64,000 nucleotides of DNA from Anaerolineales bacterium (lineage in GTDB: Bacteria > Chloroflexota > Anaerolineae > 4572-78 > J111): NCBI GenBank assembly GCA_015075185.1, contig JABTUW010000005.1:620001-684000 (forward strand), in the 5' to 3' direction. The translations under genes and the position numbers were made by a program. Under the pieces are notes generated by a model, which saw only the letters and a program-made list of their open reading frames with translations, did not search any database and was not told where the DNA came from. Positions within the stretch are counted from its first letter, which is position 1. The number at the start of each line of letters is the position of its first letter. This document shows positions 8,411 through 16,137 of this stretch, piece after piece.

Positions 8411-8474
8411 TGCGATATATGTCGCATATAATGTTTTTCAGACATTAGTATAAGATAAATATTAATAATTTCAA
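8411..8474 (-). promoter_or_regulatory. Promoter and near-palindromic operator of the DUF2089 operon
   Basis: On the minus strand, -35 TTGAAA (8469-8474) and -10 TATACT (8447-8452) are 16 bp apart, each one base from consensus. Between the predicted start point and the ATG (8403) lies TGCGATATATGTCGCA (8411-8426), a palindrome with 14 of 16 symmetric positions. A half-site GCGACAAATAT also occurs at 8503-8513, just before the divergent tetR ATG. A repressor bound there could control both directions; DUF2089 and TetR are both candidates. Confidence 0.55.
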
Positions 8475-8519
8475 GCATTAAATTTTAATTTATGTTGTTT
8501 AAGCGACAAATATAAAGAA

Positions 8520-9089
8520 ATGTCTCAAAACAGGTCTGAAAATCAGGATTTACGTATCCTCCGTACCCGCAAAATGCTCCGCGAGGCCATGATTACCCTG
8601 GCTATCCAGAAGGGTTTTAGCTCGGTCACAGTTAATGACATTGTTGAACTGGCGATGGTTAACCGGGCAACCTTTTACCGTCACTATCAGGACAAGTATG
8701 ATCTGGTCGAGAGCTATCTGGACGAGTTGTATACTGAATTGAATGCAGCGCCCGTGTCCATACCCGGCCCAGGGGAGCCGAATCCCCGCCTGATGAAGCT
8801 GTTTGAGCACATCCGCGACAATGCTCCTTTCTATCGGGCGATGCTCGGCCCGCGGGGTTACAGCGGCTTTGCCGATCGTATTCGCCGGCTGACCGAAGCC
8901 ACACTGCGGGCGCGCTGGGAGGCTTTGGAAGGGCGCACCCGCATGCCTCCCCCCATGGTGCTGAGCTATCTCTCCCACGCCAGTTACGGCGCCCTGGTCT
9001 GGTGGTTGGAGGAAGGGATGAGTCATTCGCCGGAACAAATGGCCCGCTGGCTGCATCAACTCACCCTGGCGGCTTTTCAGGTGGACTAA
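8520..9089 (+). CDS. TetR/AcrR family transcriptional regulator
   Basis: 189 residues. The N-terminal HTH reads RTRKMLREAMITLAIQKGF then VTVNDIVELAMVNRATFYRHY, a clear TetR_N domain. The C-terminal ligand/dimer domain (FEHIRDNAPFYRAMLG, YLSHASYGALVWWLEEG) belongs to the TetR_C group seen in DhaS/YxaF-like regulators. The gene is divergent from the DUF2089 operon with only ~115 bp between the two ATGs, so it may act on that intergenic region. No ribosome binding site of strength is seen before ATG 8520 (AAAG only). The ligand is unknown. Confidence 0.88.
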   Translation: MSQNRSENQDLRILRTRKMLREAMITLAIQKGFSSVTVNDIVELAMVNRATFYRHYQDKYDLVESYLDELYTELNAAPVSIPGPGEPNPRLMKLFEHIRDNAPFYRAMLGPRGYSGFADRIRRLTEATLRARWEALEGRTRMPPPMVLSYLSHASYGALVWWLEEGMSHSPEQMARWLHQLTLAAFQVD

Positions 9090-9222
9090 CCCAACGCTTT
9101 ACTTCGATAGGCGAAATTAGCATTATTGGATTAATTGGGGTATATATTCTTGTCCTCAAAAGCAGGAGTTTTCAGGAACTTTAGGGCAAGGCGGTCAGGG
9201 CTTCTGTCACATTTTTTAAGTA

Positions 9223-9261
9223 CTTTTGCCACTTACCAAAGTGCAAAAGATGGTGTATTTT
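9223..9261 (+). promoter_or_regulatory. ftsH promoter overlapped by an inverted repeat
   Basis: TTACCA (9233-9238) and TATTTT (9256-9261) are 17 bp apart. The region 9223-9249 is an imperfect inverted repeat, CTTTTGCCACTT against AAAGTGCAAAAG, with one bulged base and a 3-base centre that covers the -35 box. This fits a repressor operator. It is not a CIRCE element (no GAGTGCTAA arms). The start of FtsH is ~75 bp further on, with a GGAGAG site. Confidence 0.45.
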
Positions 9262-9344
9262 ATACGAAGCGTGATTACCGGCCTTAAAGGTAGCCAAGCC
9301 CCTGAATTTAATTATTGTTAGTACCCTGATGGAGAGCCTTTGTT

Positions 9345-11207
9345 ATGTTATCTCGCAACCCTCGCCAGCCTAAAAAAAAGCAAATTTTTACGCTTCAACA
9401 TGGGTTAGCCGCACTAACCCTTATTTTGGGCTTGGCTACGGTGGTGGCCTGGATGTATGCGCCGCAAACCATTTCAATCCCCCAGATGGCCCGCGCTGTT
9501 GAGGCCGGCGAGGTTAAATCTCTGGTGGTGCAGGGTGATTTGCTCATTGGCACCACGGCAAGCGGCAGCCAGGTTCGAGCGCTTAAGGAACGCGGCATCA
9601 GCGCCATTGACACGCTGCAATTTTTTAGTGTCTCCACCGGAACTCTCAGGGCCTTACCCCTGCTTATCGAAGAATCCCAATCCGCTGGCTTTGACTCTCA
9701 TCAAATATTGTTGACTTTAACCGTACTGGCCTTTGTGGGTTACTTGCTGGCTCGCTATCCGGGCTGGTTTCAAGAAAATGGCTGGGGCCTTCCTTTTTTC
9801 AACACCCGCCGCAGCAAGCCCCTCTTTCTATCCGGTTCGCGCGGCGGCAAAGATGATAAAGCCAAGGCTCCGACAGTGACCTTTCAGGATGTTGCCGGGA
9901 CGGACCAGGCCAAATTGGAGCTTCAGGAGATTATCGAATTCCTGAAAGAGCCGTCTAAATTTGCCAAGCTCGGCGCTCGCATTCCCAGGGGCGTGCTGAT
10001 GGCCGGCCCGCCGGGTACGGGTAAAACGCTGCTGGCCAAGGCCGTGGCCGGCGAGGCAGGCGTGCCCTTTTTCAGCATCTCCGGCTCCGAATTTGTCGAG
10101 ATGTATGTTGGGGTTGGAGCAGCCCGGGTGCGTGATTTATTTAAACAGGCCCGGAAACATTCCCCGGCTGTGGTGTTTGTAGACGAGATTGATGCCGTGG
10201 GCCGCCAGCGCGGCGCCAGCAATGGCCACGGCAATGATGAACGCGAGCAAACCCTCAATCAAATCCTGGTCGAAATGGACGGCTTCACCACCGACACCAA
10301 CGTGATTGTCATGGCCTCGACCAACCGCCCCGATATTTTAGACCCGGCCCTGCTCCGACCTGGCCGCTTTGACCGCAAGGTCTTTCTAGACCGCCCTGAC
10401 GTGCAGAGCCGCGAAGCGATTTTAGCGGTTCATTTACGCGGCAAGCCGCTCGACCCGGCTATCTCGATCGCCGAAGTGGCCCGGCTCACACCCGGCTTTG
10501 TCGGCGCCGACCTGGAAAACCTGGCCAATGAAGCGGCCATTCTAGCGGCCCGGCGCGGCTTGGCGGTGATTGGCCGGGTCGAATTCCAGGATGCCATGGA
10601 ACGGATTATCGCCGGGCCGGAACGCCAGAACAAAATTTTGAGCAAGCTGGAACGAGATGTCGTGGCTTACCACGAAGCCGGCCATGCGGTCGTGATGCAC
10701 TACCTGGAGTACTGCGACCCGGTCCATAAAGTCAGCATTGTTTCGCGGGGCATGGCCCTGGGCTATACCATGCCCATGCCCGAAGGCGACAAGTACCTCC
10801 GCCGCCGTGAAGCCTTTGAGGACGAAATTGTCGGGTTGCTGGGCGGGCGGGCCGCCGAGGAGATTATCTTCAACCGGGTGACGACCGGCGCCTCCAACGA
10901 TTTGGAGCGAGCGACCAAGCTGGCCCGCGCTATGGTTACCCGCTATGGCTTCAGCCAAAAGCTGGGCCTGCGCACCTTTGGCGAAGAGCAGGGCAATGCC
11001 TACCTGGGTAGCCTGGGCGAAGCTCGTGATTACAGCGAAGAGAAAGCGCGGGTCATTGATCAGGAAATTGACCAGATCCTCGCGACGGCCTATCAACGGG
11101 CCAAAACCCTCCTGACCGAACACCGCTCTAAATTGGACGGTCTGGCGGCGGCCCTTTTGGAAGTAGAGACGATTGAACGGTCCGCTTTTGAAGCTTTGAT
11201 GGCTTAA
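9345..11207 (+). CDS. ftsH: ATP-dependent zinc metalloprotease FtsH
   Basis: 620 residues, the usual length. A first membrane helix (about residues 19-37) is followed by a short extracytoplasmic domain and a second helix near 120-140. Then come the AAA module with Walker A GPPGTGKT (~residue 222), pore loop MYVG, Walker B VVFVDEIDAVG and the arginine-finger region, and the protease domain with HEAGH (~residue 443). FtsH is a hexameric membrane protease that degrades misfolded membrane proteins and regulators. The ATG is preceded by GGAGAG. The gene stands alone between its own promoter and a strong terminator. Many bacteria carry more than one copy; this one sits among other stress genes and may be an accessory copy. 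Confidence 0.97.
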   Translation: MLSRNPRQPKKKQIFTLQHGLAALTLILGLATVVAWMYAPQTISIPQMARAVEAGEVKSLVVQGDLLIGTTASGSQVRALKERGISAIDTLQFFSVSTGTLRALPLLIEESQSAGFDSHQILLTLTVLAFVGYLLARYPGWFQENGWGLPFFNTRRSKPLFLSGSRGGKDDKAKAPTVTFQDVAGTDQAKLELQEIIEFLKEPSKFAKLGARIPRGVLMAGPPGTGKTLLAKAVAGEAGVPFFSISGSEFVEMYVGVGAARVRDLFKQARKHSPAVVFVDEIDAVGRQRGASNGHGNDEREQTLNQILVEMDGFTTDTNVIVMASTNRPDILDPALLRPGRFDRKVFLDRPDVQSREAILAVHLRGKPLDPAISIAEVARLTPGFVGADLENLANEAAILAARRGLAVIGRVEFQDAMERIIAGPERQNKILSKLERDVVAYHEAGHAVVMHYLEYCDPVHKVSIVSRGMALGYTMPMPEGDKYLRRREAFEDEIVGLLGGRAAEEIIFNRVTTGASNDLERATKLARAMVTRYGFSQKLGLRTFGEEQGNAYLGSLGEARDYSEEKARVIDQEIDQILATAYQRAKTLLTEHRSKLDGLAAALLEVETIERSAFEALMA

Positions 11208-11230
11208 GCCGTGCTCCTTTTGAACCCCCA

Positions 11231-11270
11231 AGAACGCAGAGGTCTTAATCCTCTGCGTTCTTTTTGTTTT
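11231..11270 (+). terminator. Rho-independent terminator of ftsH
   Basis: A perfect 12-bp stem (AGAACGCAGAGG at 11231-11242 with its complement at 11250-11261) has a 7-base loop and is followed by a T-rich tract through 11270. It lies 23 bp after the ftsH stop. Confidence 0.93.
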
Positions 11271-11300
11271 AACTCAAGTTGCTACCCTCGAAGCAGCCCC

Positions 11301-11405
11301 CCTCGATACGCCCTTTGCTTCGCTCAGGACTACTCGGGATGCTGCGAAATATCATCCTGAGTGCCATAGGCTTATCGAAGCTATGTCCTGAGCTTGTCGA
11401 AGGGG
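11301..11405. repeat. REP-like dispersed repeat (CTGAGCTTGTCGAAGG type)
   Basis: The segment contains CCTCGATACGCCC, TTCGCTCAGGACTACTCGGG and, ~50 bp later, TCCTGAGCTTGTCGAAGG, in partly inverted arrangement. Sequences of this type are widespread extragenic palindromic repeats in environmental bacterial genomes. It lies just after the ftsH terminator. The rest of 11406-11610 shows no gene that I can recognise. Confidence 0.6.
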
Positions 11406-11612
11406 GTGATTTTTCGCAGCTAAATGCAACTTGGGCTATTTTAAATCGGCGTATTCAGCGTTATTTCAGCGCTTTTGGCAGTTCAAAAGTGTAGCCGAAC
11501 AGCAGGCAAGCTGCCAACTAGGGAAACCTCTTTGCACCGTCTTTCACAATCCTAATTGGTTTCACGCAGTTTTCCAATTAAATTCCAAGCCAACGATTAT
11601 GATAGCAGGGCC

Positions 11613-11641
11613 TTGCCTTTCAATTCATCCTTCGTTAGAAT
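11613..11641 (+). promoter_or_regulatory. Predicted promoter of the ydcZ-like gene
   Basis: -35 TTGCCT (11613-11618) and -10 TAGAAT (11636-11641) are separated by 17 bp, about 65 bp before the ATG at 11711. Confidence 0.5.
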
Positions 11642-11710
11642 ATGGCCCTTCGTCTTCTCTCAGCTACACCCCATCAAATCGAATTTACAGCGGAAAGTGA
11701 TAGGATTCTG

Positions 11711-12151
11711 ATGAAATTCTTTATTCTTTTCCTCATGGGCGTTATGGCCGGCTCGATGATTACTATCCAAAGTGTGCTGAACTCCGCCCTGGGTAAGAAA
11801 ACAGGCAATCTAGGCTCGGTTTTGGTGCTAACCATCGTCAGCATCGCCGTTCTGATCCTGTTAATTGCCCTTTTTCCAGACACTGCCAATTTAAGGAGAA
11901 TTCCTGGTCTGGCGGAGTGGTATCTTTACGCGGGTGGGGTGCTGGGCATTATCATTTTAGCCGCACCCATCTTCTTGATTCCCCGGATTGGGGCGACCTC
12001 GACCTTGACCGCCCTGGTTGTTGGGCAACTGGTTTTAGCTTTGGTGATGGATCAATTTGGACTTTTTGGCATTCCAAAAATTGAAATTAATCTGATCAGG
12101 ATAATGGGGCTGATTCTACTGGTTGCCGGCGCGTTATTGATTAAGCAGTAG
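11711..12151 (+). CDS. DMT superfamily YdcZ-type (DUF606) membrane protein
   Basis: 146 residues with five hydrophobic helices. The opening GVMAGSMITIQSVLNSALGK and the later RIGATSTLTALVVGQL are the hallmarks of the DMT_YdcZ family of small drug/metabolite transporter-like proteins; these usually pair as homo- or heterodimers. ATG 11711 was chosen over an in-frame upstream ATG (11642), because the membrane domain begins there and TAGGA precedes it. The end overlaps the convergent GatZ-like gene by 11 bp. Substrate unknown. Confidence 0.85.
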   Translation: MKFFILFLMGVMAGSMITIQSVLNSALGKKTGNLGSVLVLTIVSIAVLILLIALFPDTANLRRIPGLAEWYLYAGGVLGIIILAAPIFLIPRIGATSTLTALVVGQLVLALVMDQFGLFGIPKIEINLIRIMGLILLVAGALLIKQ

Positions 12152-13475
12152 GTTGGTCATTTTGATAACCGCAGGCATAAACATAATCGGCCACAACGGC
12201 AGTAATTTTATCGTTAATGAGTTCTGAAGGGGTGTTGGGCAGAATTCCGGCTCGCACCTTTTCGTATTGGGCTGGTAAAAACTGGCTCAAGAGGGTCAGC
12301 GGGGCAGGATGCTGCCGCAAATTGTTAAGCAATTGGGTCAGGGCTTGCTGTACCTCCGGCTGCGGCCAGTAATAGCGGGAGCGGTCGCTGAAACTATATT
12401 TGCGGGCAAACTGCTGCTGAGACTCCGACCCGGTGTAATACTTTTTCCAATAAGTGGGATTGGCTATCATCGTCTCGTCAAGCACTCCGATTGTATTCGA
12501 CATTTCAAGCCATGGATAAGCTGACCACAGTTCGGTCTCAATCATAGCCAGGGCAAACACAGCCTCCCGGAAGGCAAAGGTCAGGGCCGGGCCGACCTTC
12601 AAGATAGCAAAGTGGTCTTCGATCAGCGCCCGCAGCGCCGCCCGGGTTTGGTAATCGGTGGAGTGCGCCTCAAAAATAAGCTGCCTGTCGGCCTCGATGA
12701 AGCGGGCAAGCTGGGTGGCGGCAGGACGATTGTACTCAAATAGGGAGTCGTCGCCAAACTCTACACCCGGCTGGACCACTACGGCGATAACCCGCTCCCA
12801 GGCCGCCTCCAGGCCGCGCCGAATAAACTCCTTTTTGGTCAACTCAATGGTTTCCTGGACTGCCTCGACCGTTGTTACAGTTACGTCGGCTTCGTGTTCT
12901 TGCGCGCCGCCAGGCAGCGGCACTTCTGTTCCAATCACATAGCATGGCGCGGGTTGATCTGTACCGGATGCTGGATAGGCGGCCTCGGCGGCAGCGCACA
13001 ATTCGGCGGCTCGCGCGGCGGCAATGGCGGTATCGAGGGGGAGGTGAGGGTCGTCGTCGGCGCATTTCATGCTGGCATCCAGGTGGAGCTTCGTGTAACC
13101 AGCTTCTATGCAATCCCGCATTAACAACCGGGCTTTGGACATGGCGCTGACCGCTGCTTCATTCTGCCAGGCATTGGGGCCGAGATGGTCACCCCCCAGG
13201 ATCAGCCGCTCCGCAGGAAAGTTGAATTTGGCGGCGATACTGCTGACATAGGCTCGAAAATCGGCCGGGGTTATGCCGGTATAGCCGCCGTACTGGTTGA
13301 CCTGGTTTGAGGTGGACTCGATCAGCAGGGGTGAATCGTCTTTAAGAGCCTGCCGGACGCTGGCTTCCAGCACTGCGGGATGAGCCGAGCAGACGCTGTA
13401 AATACCGTTAGGTTCGCCTCGCTTTTGAGCGGCAACAAGGGCAGGAAGGATTGCGGTGGGTGATTGGTTCTTCAT
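12141..13475 (-). CDS. GatZ/KbaZ-like D-tagatose-bisphosphate aldolase non-catalytic subunit
   Basis: About 444 residues from ATG 13475 (an in-frame upstream extension has no family similarity). Family marks are YSVCSAHPAVLEASVRQAL, LLIESTSNQVNQYGGYTG, LILGGDHLGPNAW and YTKLHLDASM, all typical of the TIM-barrel GatZ/KbaZ family. In enterobacteria this chain stabilises the class II tagatose-1,6-bisphosphate aldolase GatY in galactitol breakdown. No GatY is present here. A galactitol-type PTS lies 8 kb away on the other strand, which hints at a common pathway. Stand-alone GatZ-like proteins may have kinase or aldolase roles of their own; this remains open. Confidence 0.85.
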   Translation of the reverse strand: MKNQSPTAILPALVAAQKRGEPNGIYSVCSAHPAVLEASVRQALKDDSPLLIESTSNQVNQYGGYTGITPADFRAYVSSIAAKFNFPAERLILGGDHLGPNAWQNEAAVSAMSKARLLMRDCIEAGYTKLHLDASMKCADDDPHLPLDTAIAAARAAELCAAAEAAYPASGTDQPAPCYVIGTEVPLPGGAQEHEADVTVTTVEAVQETIELTKKEFIRRGLEAAWERVIAVVVQPGVEFGDDSLFEYNRPAATQLARFIEADRQLIFEAHSTDYQTRAALRALIEDHFAILKVGPALTFAFREAVFALAMIETELWSAYPWLEMSNTIGVLDETMIANPTYWKKYYTGSESQQQFARKYSFSDRSRYYWPQPEVQQALTQLLNNLRQHPAPLTLLSQFLPAQYEKVRAGILPNTPSELINDKITAVVADYVYACGYQNDQPTA

Positions 13476-13663
13476 TTGAGGTTCATTACCTTTGAGGGCA
13501 TTATCGCCCCAAGCTGTTAAAGTGATGGCTGGAGTGGACCAGCTCGATGAGATAGTATAATGCGCTTTTGGTGGGATTGACAAAAATGGGAATTGCCTAC
13601 AAGCAGCGAAACTACGTAGAATTGCGTCATAAAAGCGGACTTCCTCGACTCAGCGAATAAGAG

Positions 13664-13669
13664 TATAAT
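13664..13669 (+). promoter_or_regulatory. -10 box of the 63-aa gene
   Basis: A consensus TATAAT lies ~55 bp before the ATG at 13725. The -35 position (TTCCTC at 13641-13646, 17 bp spacer) is weak. Confidence 0.4.
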
Positions 13670-13724
13670 TTCTGTTGGTGTGCAGGAAATTTGCTTAAAG
13701 ATGTGCTAATTAAGGAGACGCGAA

Positions 13725-13916
13725 ATGAATAACGATGAACTCACTCATGTGGCTGCTGAAATTGCCCGCCTTGTGATTGAAGATGGACGCGTGGAAGGTG
13801 AAGGCGAGGAATGGCTGGCCAGTCTGGGAGTCGAAGTTGCTTTTGAGGCTGATGAGCAGGGCTATGAGAATGCCACCGAAATTGCCGAGGAAGCAGTGCG
13901 ACTCTACACAAAATAA
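13725..13916 (+). CDS. Small acidic protein of unknown function (63 aa)
   Basis: I do not recognise this protein. It is strongly acidic (many Glu and Asp) and looks helical, with no cysteines and no membrane segment. A very good ribosome binding site (AAGGAGACGCGAA) and a consensus -10 box upstream support that it is real. It is followed by a Crp/Fnr-type regulatory region and a second tiny gene. Codon use resembles the neighbouring genes. Confidence 0.65.
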   Translation: MNNDELTHVAAEIARLVIEDGRVEGEGEEWLASLGVEVAFEADEQGYENATEIAEEAVRLYTK

Positions 13917-13932
13917 GTTCGGCTCCAATTAG

Positions 13933-13996
13933 TGATACATGTCATATCAGTTGATGACTTTCGTTAGTGTACATCGTTATATTTTTGAGGCATACT
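13933..13996 (+). promoter_or_regulatory. Tandem Crp/Fnr-type sites with class II promoter
   Basis: Two palindrome-like sites, TGATACATGTCA (13933-13944) and TGACTTTCGTTA (13955-13966), have centres 22 bp apart, two helical turns. A -10 box CATACT (13991-13996) ends exactly 35.5 bp from the centre of the second site, and TGTACA (13968-13973) sits 17 bp upstream of it. The same centre-to-box distance is seen at 15711 and 19936. The predicted transcript begins ~40 bp before the 65-aa gene at 14043. Confidence 0.55.
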
Positions 13997-14042
13997 GAAT
14001 TATAGAAGGTGATCTAATTGGTTTGGATGAAGGAGGCCCGCC

Positions 14043-14240
14043 ATGAAGCATAAGTTGTTTGAATGGGTTTGGGGTTTCTTGCGCTGGTTGTTTGGCGCTC
14101 CTTTCCAGGAATTGTCCTCAGAATTTGGCGATCCAGTTCCGGCAGAATTGCGCATCTTTGCGGCTGAGGTAACAGAAATCCAGCACCATCCGCAAAGCCA
14201 GATACCTCTAGCTCCTCCTGCTCGTCGTGAGCGGATTTAA
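14043..14240 (+). CDS. Small protein of unknown function (65 aa), probable Crp/Fnr target
   Basis: Not recognised. The first ~22 residues (KLFEWVWGFLRWLFGAPF) are rich in Trp and Phe and could form an amphipathic membrane-surface helix; the rest is polar and ends in a basic tail. The ATG has an excellent GAAGGAGG site 8 bases upstream. The upstream region holds two Crp/Fnr-type sites and a -10 box at class II spacing. A small membrane-associated stress peptide is possible. Confidence 0.55.
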   Translation: MKHKLFEWVWGFLRWLFGAPFQELSSEFGDPVPAELRIFAAEVTEIQHHPQSQIPLAPPARRERI

Positions 14241-14336
14241 TGGCTCATTGGCGAAGTAAAGATAGTTCCTACCCTTAGAGCGTCGGTATAAACAATACCA
14301 GGCCAGAAAAAATAGATTGCATTGATCATCCTCAGG

Positions 14337-14672
14337 CTAACGGCTGTATCTCTGCTGCCGTTCGCTGATCATCTTGCAATTGACACACAAGGTCGTGTCC
14401 GGGACAGCTTCTAACCGGGCCGGATCAATCGGCTGGCCGCAGCGCTCACAAATACCATACGCTCCTTGCCGTGCTCGTTGCAGGGCTTGATCCAGCGCAT
14501 CCAATTTACGCTCTTGCTCTCGGATGAGTGAAATCGCCCTGTCCCGTTCGACCAATTCAGGGTCTCCTTCACCAAAATTAATATCTATTTCAACCTTTAG
14601 GGTTTCCCGCAAGTGGAGCAGTTCTTTCAACACTTGAGTACGTTCTTTTTTGAGTTCTTTTATGATCTGCAT
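14337..14672 (-). CDS. TraR/DksA family zinc finger protein
   Basis: 111 residues. The N-terminal half is a long helix or coiled coil (KKERTQVLKELLHLRETLKV ... IREQERKLDALDQAL). The C-terminus has the DksA/TraR C4 zinc finger, ICERCGQPIDPARL ... LCVNCK. Family members bind RNA polymerase through the secondary channel and modulate the stringent response, though short versions like this are poorly studied. It lies just downstream of the DUF166 gene on the same strand (gap ~77 bp) and may be read independently. Confidence 0.88.
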   Translation of the reverse strand: MQIIKELKKERTQVLKELLHLRETLKVEIDINFGEGDPELVERDRAISLIREQERKLDALDQALQRARQGAYGICERCGQPIDPARLEAVPDTTLCVNCKMISERQQRYSR

Positions 14673-14749
14673 AAGCTTACCCTATCCTATTTTATCTTGA
14701 ATTGTTCGGCTCTCCCGAAGACGGTAAAACGGGTTCGTATCTGGACACA

Positions 14750-15511
14750 CTACTTGTCGCGTGTCCTGACACGAGATGTTCGATTCCGTTTGAACGGCCT
14801 GACCTGTTCCCCCACGTTGTCTTTAATGAAGTTGCTGGAAACGTGCAGCAGCGTATCCCCATAATCGGCATCAAGATCCATACCAGCCAGGCATGGATAA
14901 TTATCATGCAGCAGACCGGCCACCTGTTCGGCCTCCTCTAAAGAAACATCTACCAACCCCTGGGCGACGTAACGGGCACATCCGCAAACGGTGTCACGCA
15001 CAACCTCGGCCACGCTGATTCGCTGCTCTCCGACATCCGCGCCGAGACGCAGCTTTGGCTGACCAAAGTAACGGGCAAATTCGGCGATGAGGGGATCATT
15101 GTACTCGATGAAGCGGCCCCGGCCGGTAGCGTAGTATCTCCTGGTCAACGAACATAAAGGTTTGGGCGTTATACAAATAATCCCCAGCTCCTGAAGCCGG
15201 TCTCGTAACTGGCCGGCTAAGCTACGCGGCAGCCAGGCCTCGTTATCTACCGGCGCAATGACCACCCGAGCGCCTGTCACCCGGGTCACTTCTGGGAGTA
15301 ATTCGGCAATGCCTCGCTGTTCGCCAAAAGAGAGGAGCAAGTCGGCTGGCGGCAGGGTAGGCGGGACATAATCTGCCGGAGCGTTTATAATCAGCGGCAG
15401 CTCAGACGGGGCCTGCCAGACTTCAACTTTCCATCGAGCAGGGGTGTGTCGGCGGATGTTGCTAACGTTCCGCTGTCCATACTCGCCTGAAATAACGGCT
15501 AAAATGCGCAT
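14750..15511 (-). CDS. DUF166 family protein
   Basis: 253 residues from ATG 15511, which has a GGAAGGA site; an upstream in-frame start lacks one. The opening MRILAVISGEYGQRNVSNI, the middle APVDNEAWLPRSL with PKPLCSLT, and the cysteine motif VCGCARYVAQGL are those of DUF166, known mainly from archaea and anaerobes. Some archaeal members were once labelled thymidylate synthase, without support. The conserved cysteines suggest a metal or redox site. The leader upstream holds a promoter and an intrinsic terminator (15548-15664), so premature termination may control expression. Confidence 0.8.
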   Translation of the reverse strand: MRILAVISGEYGQRNVSNIRRHTPARWKVEVWQAPSELPLIINAPADYVPPTLPPADLLLSFGEQRGIAELLPEVTRVTGARVVIAPVDNEAWLPRSLAGQLRDRLQELGIICITPKPLCSLTRRYYATGRGRFIEYNDPLIAEFARYFGQPKLRLGADVGEQRISVAEVVRDTVCGCARYVAQGLVDVSLEEAEQVAGLLHDNYPCLAGMDLDADYGDTLLHVSSNFIKDNVGEQVRPFKRNRTSRVRTRDK

Positions 15512-15547
15512 GGTTAATTTCCTTCCTGGCGACCTCACCCCAGCAAC

Positions 15548-15664
15548 AAAAAACGCCGCTCCACTAACGAGGCGGCGTACAAGAATGTAGCAAAAGATGA
15601 GGTAATCCCAGTCTCTGGCCGGGCGTCCCCCTTATTAAATATTCTTTTCCGTAACCTTATTATA
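15548..15664 (-). promoter_or_regulatory. Promoter, leader and attenuator-like terminator upstream of DUF166
   Basis: On the minus strand a consensus -10 TATAAT (15659-15664) is followed by ~75 bases of leader. Then comes a hairpin ACGCCGC/GCGGCGT (15572-15578 with 15553-15559) directly followed by six Ts (15548-15553). The terminator lies ~37 bp before the DUF166 ATG, and no minus-strand gene lies upstream for it to end. This is the layout of a riboswitch or other attenuated leader. I could not match it to a known riboswitch class. Confidence 0.5.
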
Positions 15665-15710
15665 CCACAAAAACCTCGTTGTAGATACCTTCATGTATCC
15701 AATTTAGAGA

Positions 15711-15752
15711 TGACATTTGTCACTAAATTGGACCCCATTTGTCGGGTATACT
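15711..15752 (+). promoter_or_regulatory. Crp/Fnr-type site with class II promoter (toward the ABC ATPase)
   Basis: TGACATTTGTCA (15711-15722, flanked by CTAA) is centred 35.5 bp from the end of a -10 TATACT (15747-15752) reading rightward. The -35 position is poor, as expected for an activated promoter. The same site is centred 57.5 bp from the end of the leftward TATAAT of DUF166, near a class I position, so it could serve both directions. Confidence 0.6.
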
Positions 15753-15759
15753 CTACTTT

Positions 15760-16137
15760 GAGGAAACCCAATGCGCCCCTGGTTCAAAGGATTGTCAGGA
15801 AGGTTCCAATATGCTATACTGATAACGATAAGCGACTTTTTTGCAGAAAAGTCCCTGCGACTGAAGCAGGTAATTATCCGGCCCGTTTTAATGCCTCATT
15901 CCTGCGGCACTGCCGGATCAAGCTTGAAATTTTGACAGCCTTCAGCCCACTCTTGCCCTTCCATTCTTTGTCCGAACATGTCGTAAAAACTTAATGTGAA
16001 CCAGGTAAACACTCGCCCTGGCTGGAATTGCTTGAGGATGGCTTCATCGAGAGGGTAAGACCCTGTCCGAGAACCTGCCAGGTTTTGGATCGCAGTTTTC
16101 GGATGGGTTCCAGATACCTCTACCTCAAGGAGGTGTT
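15760..16137 (+). other. Long leader before the ABC ATPase gene; no gene seen
   Basis: About 380 bases separate the predicted start point near 15759 from the ATG at 16138. I find no convincing ORF. A short palindrome AACCTGCCAGGTT lies near 16073. The ribosome binding site of the ATPase is the strong AAGGAGG just before 16138. Confidence 0.4.

Noticed and set aside
9223..9249. CIRCE/HrcA element before ftsH
   Set aside because: The arms do not match TTAGCACTC/GAGTGCTAA and the spacing is wrong.
15710..15994. ORF of 94 codons after the Crp/Fnr-type site
   Set aside because: It starts inside the regulatory palindrome, has no ribosome binding site and no similarity. The ending PFHSLSEHVVKT looks protein-like but could not be placed.
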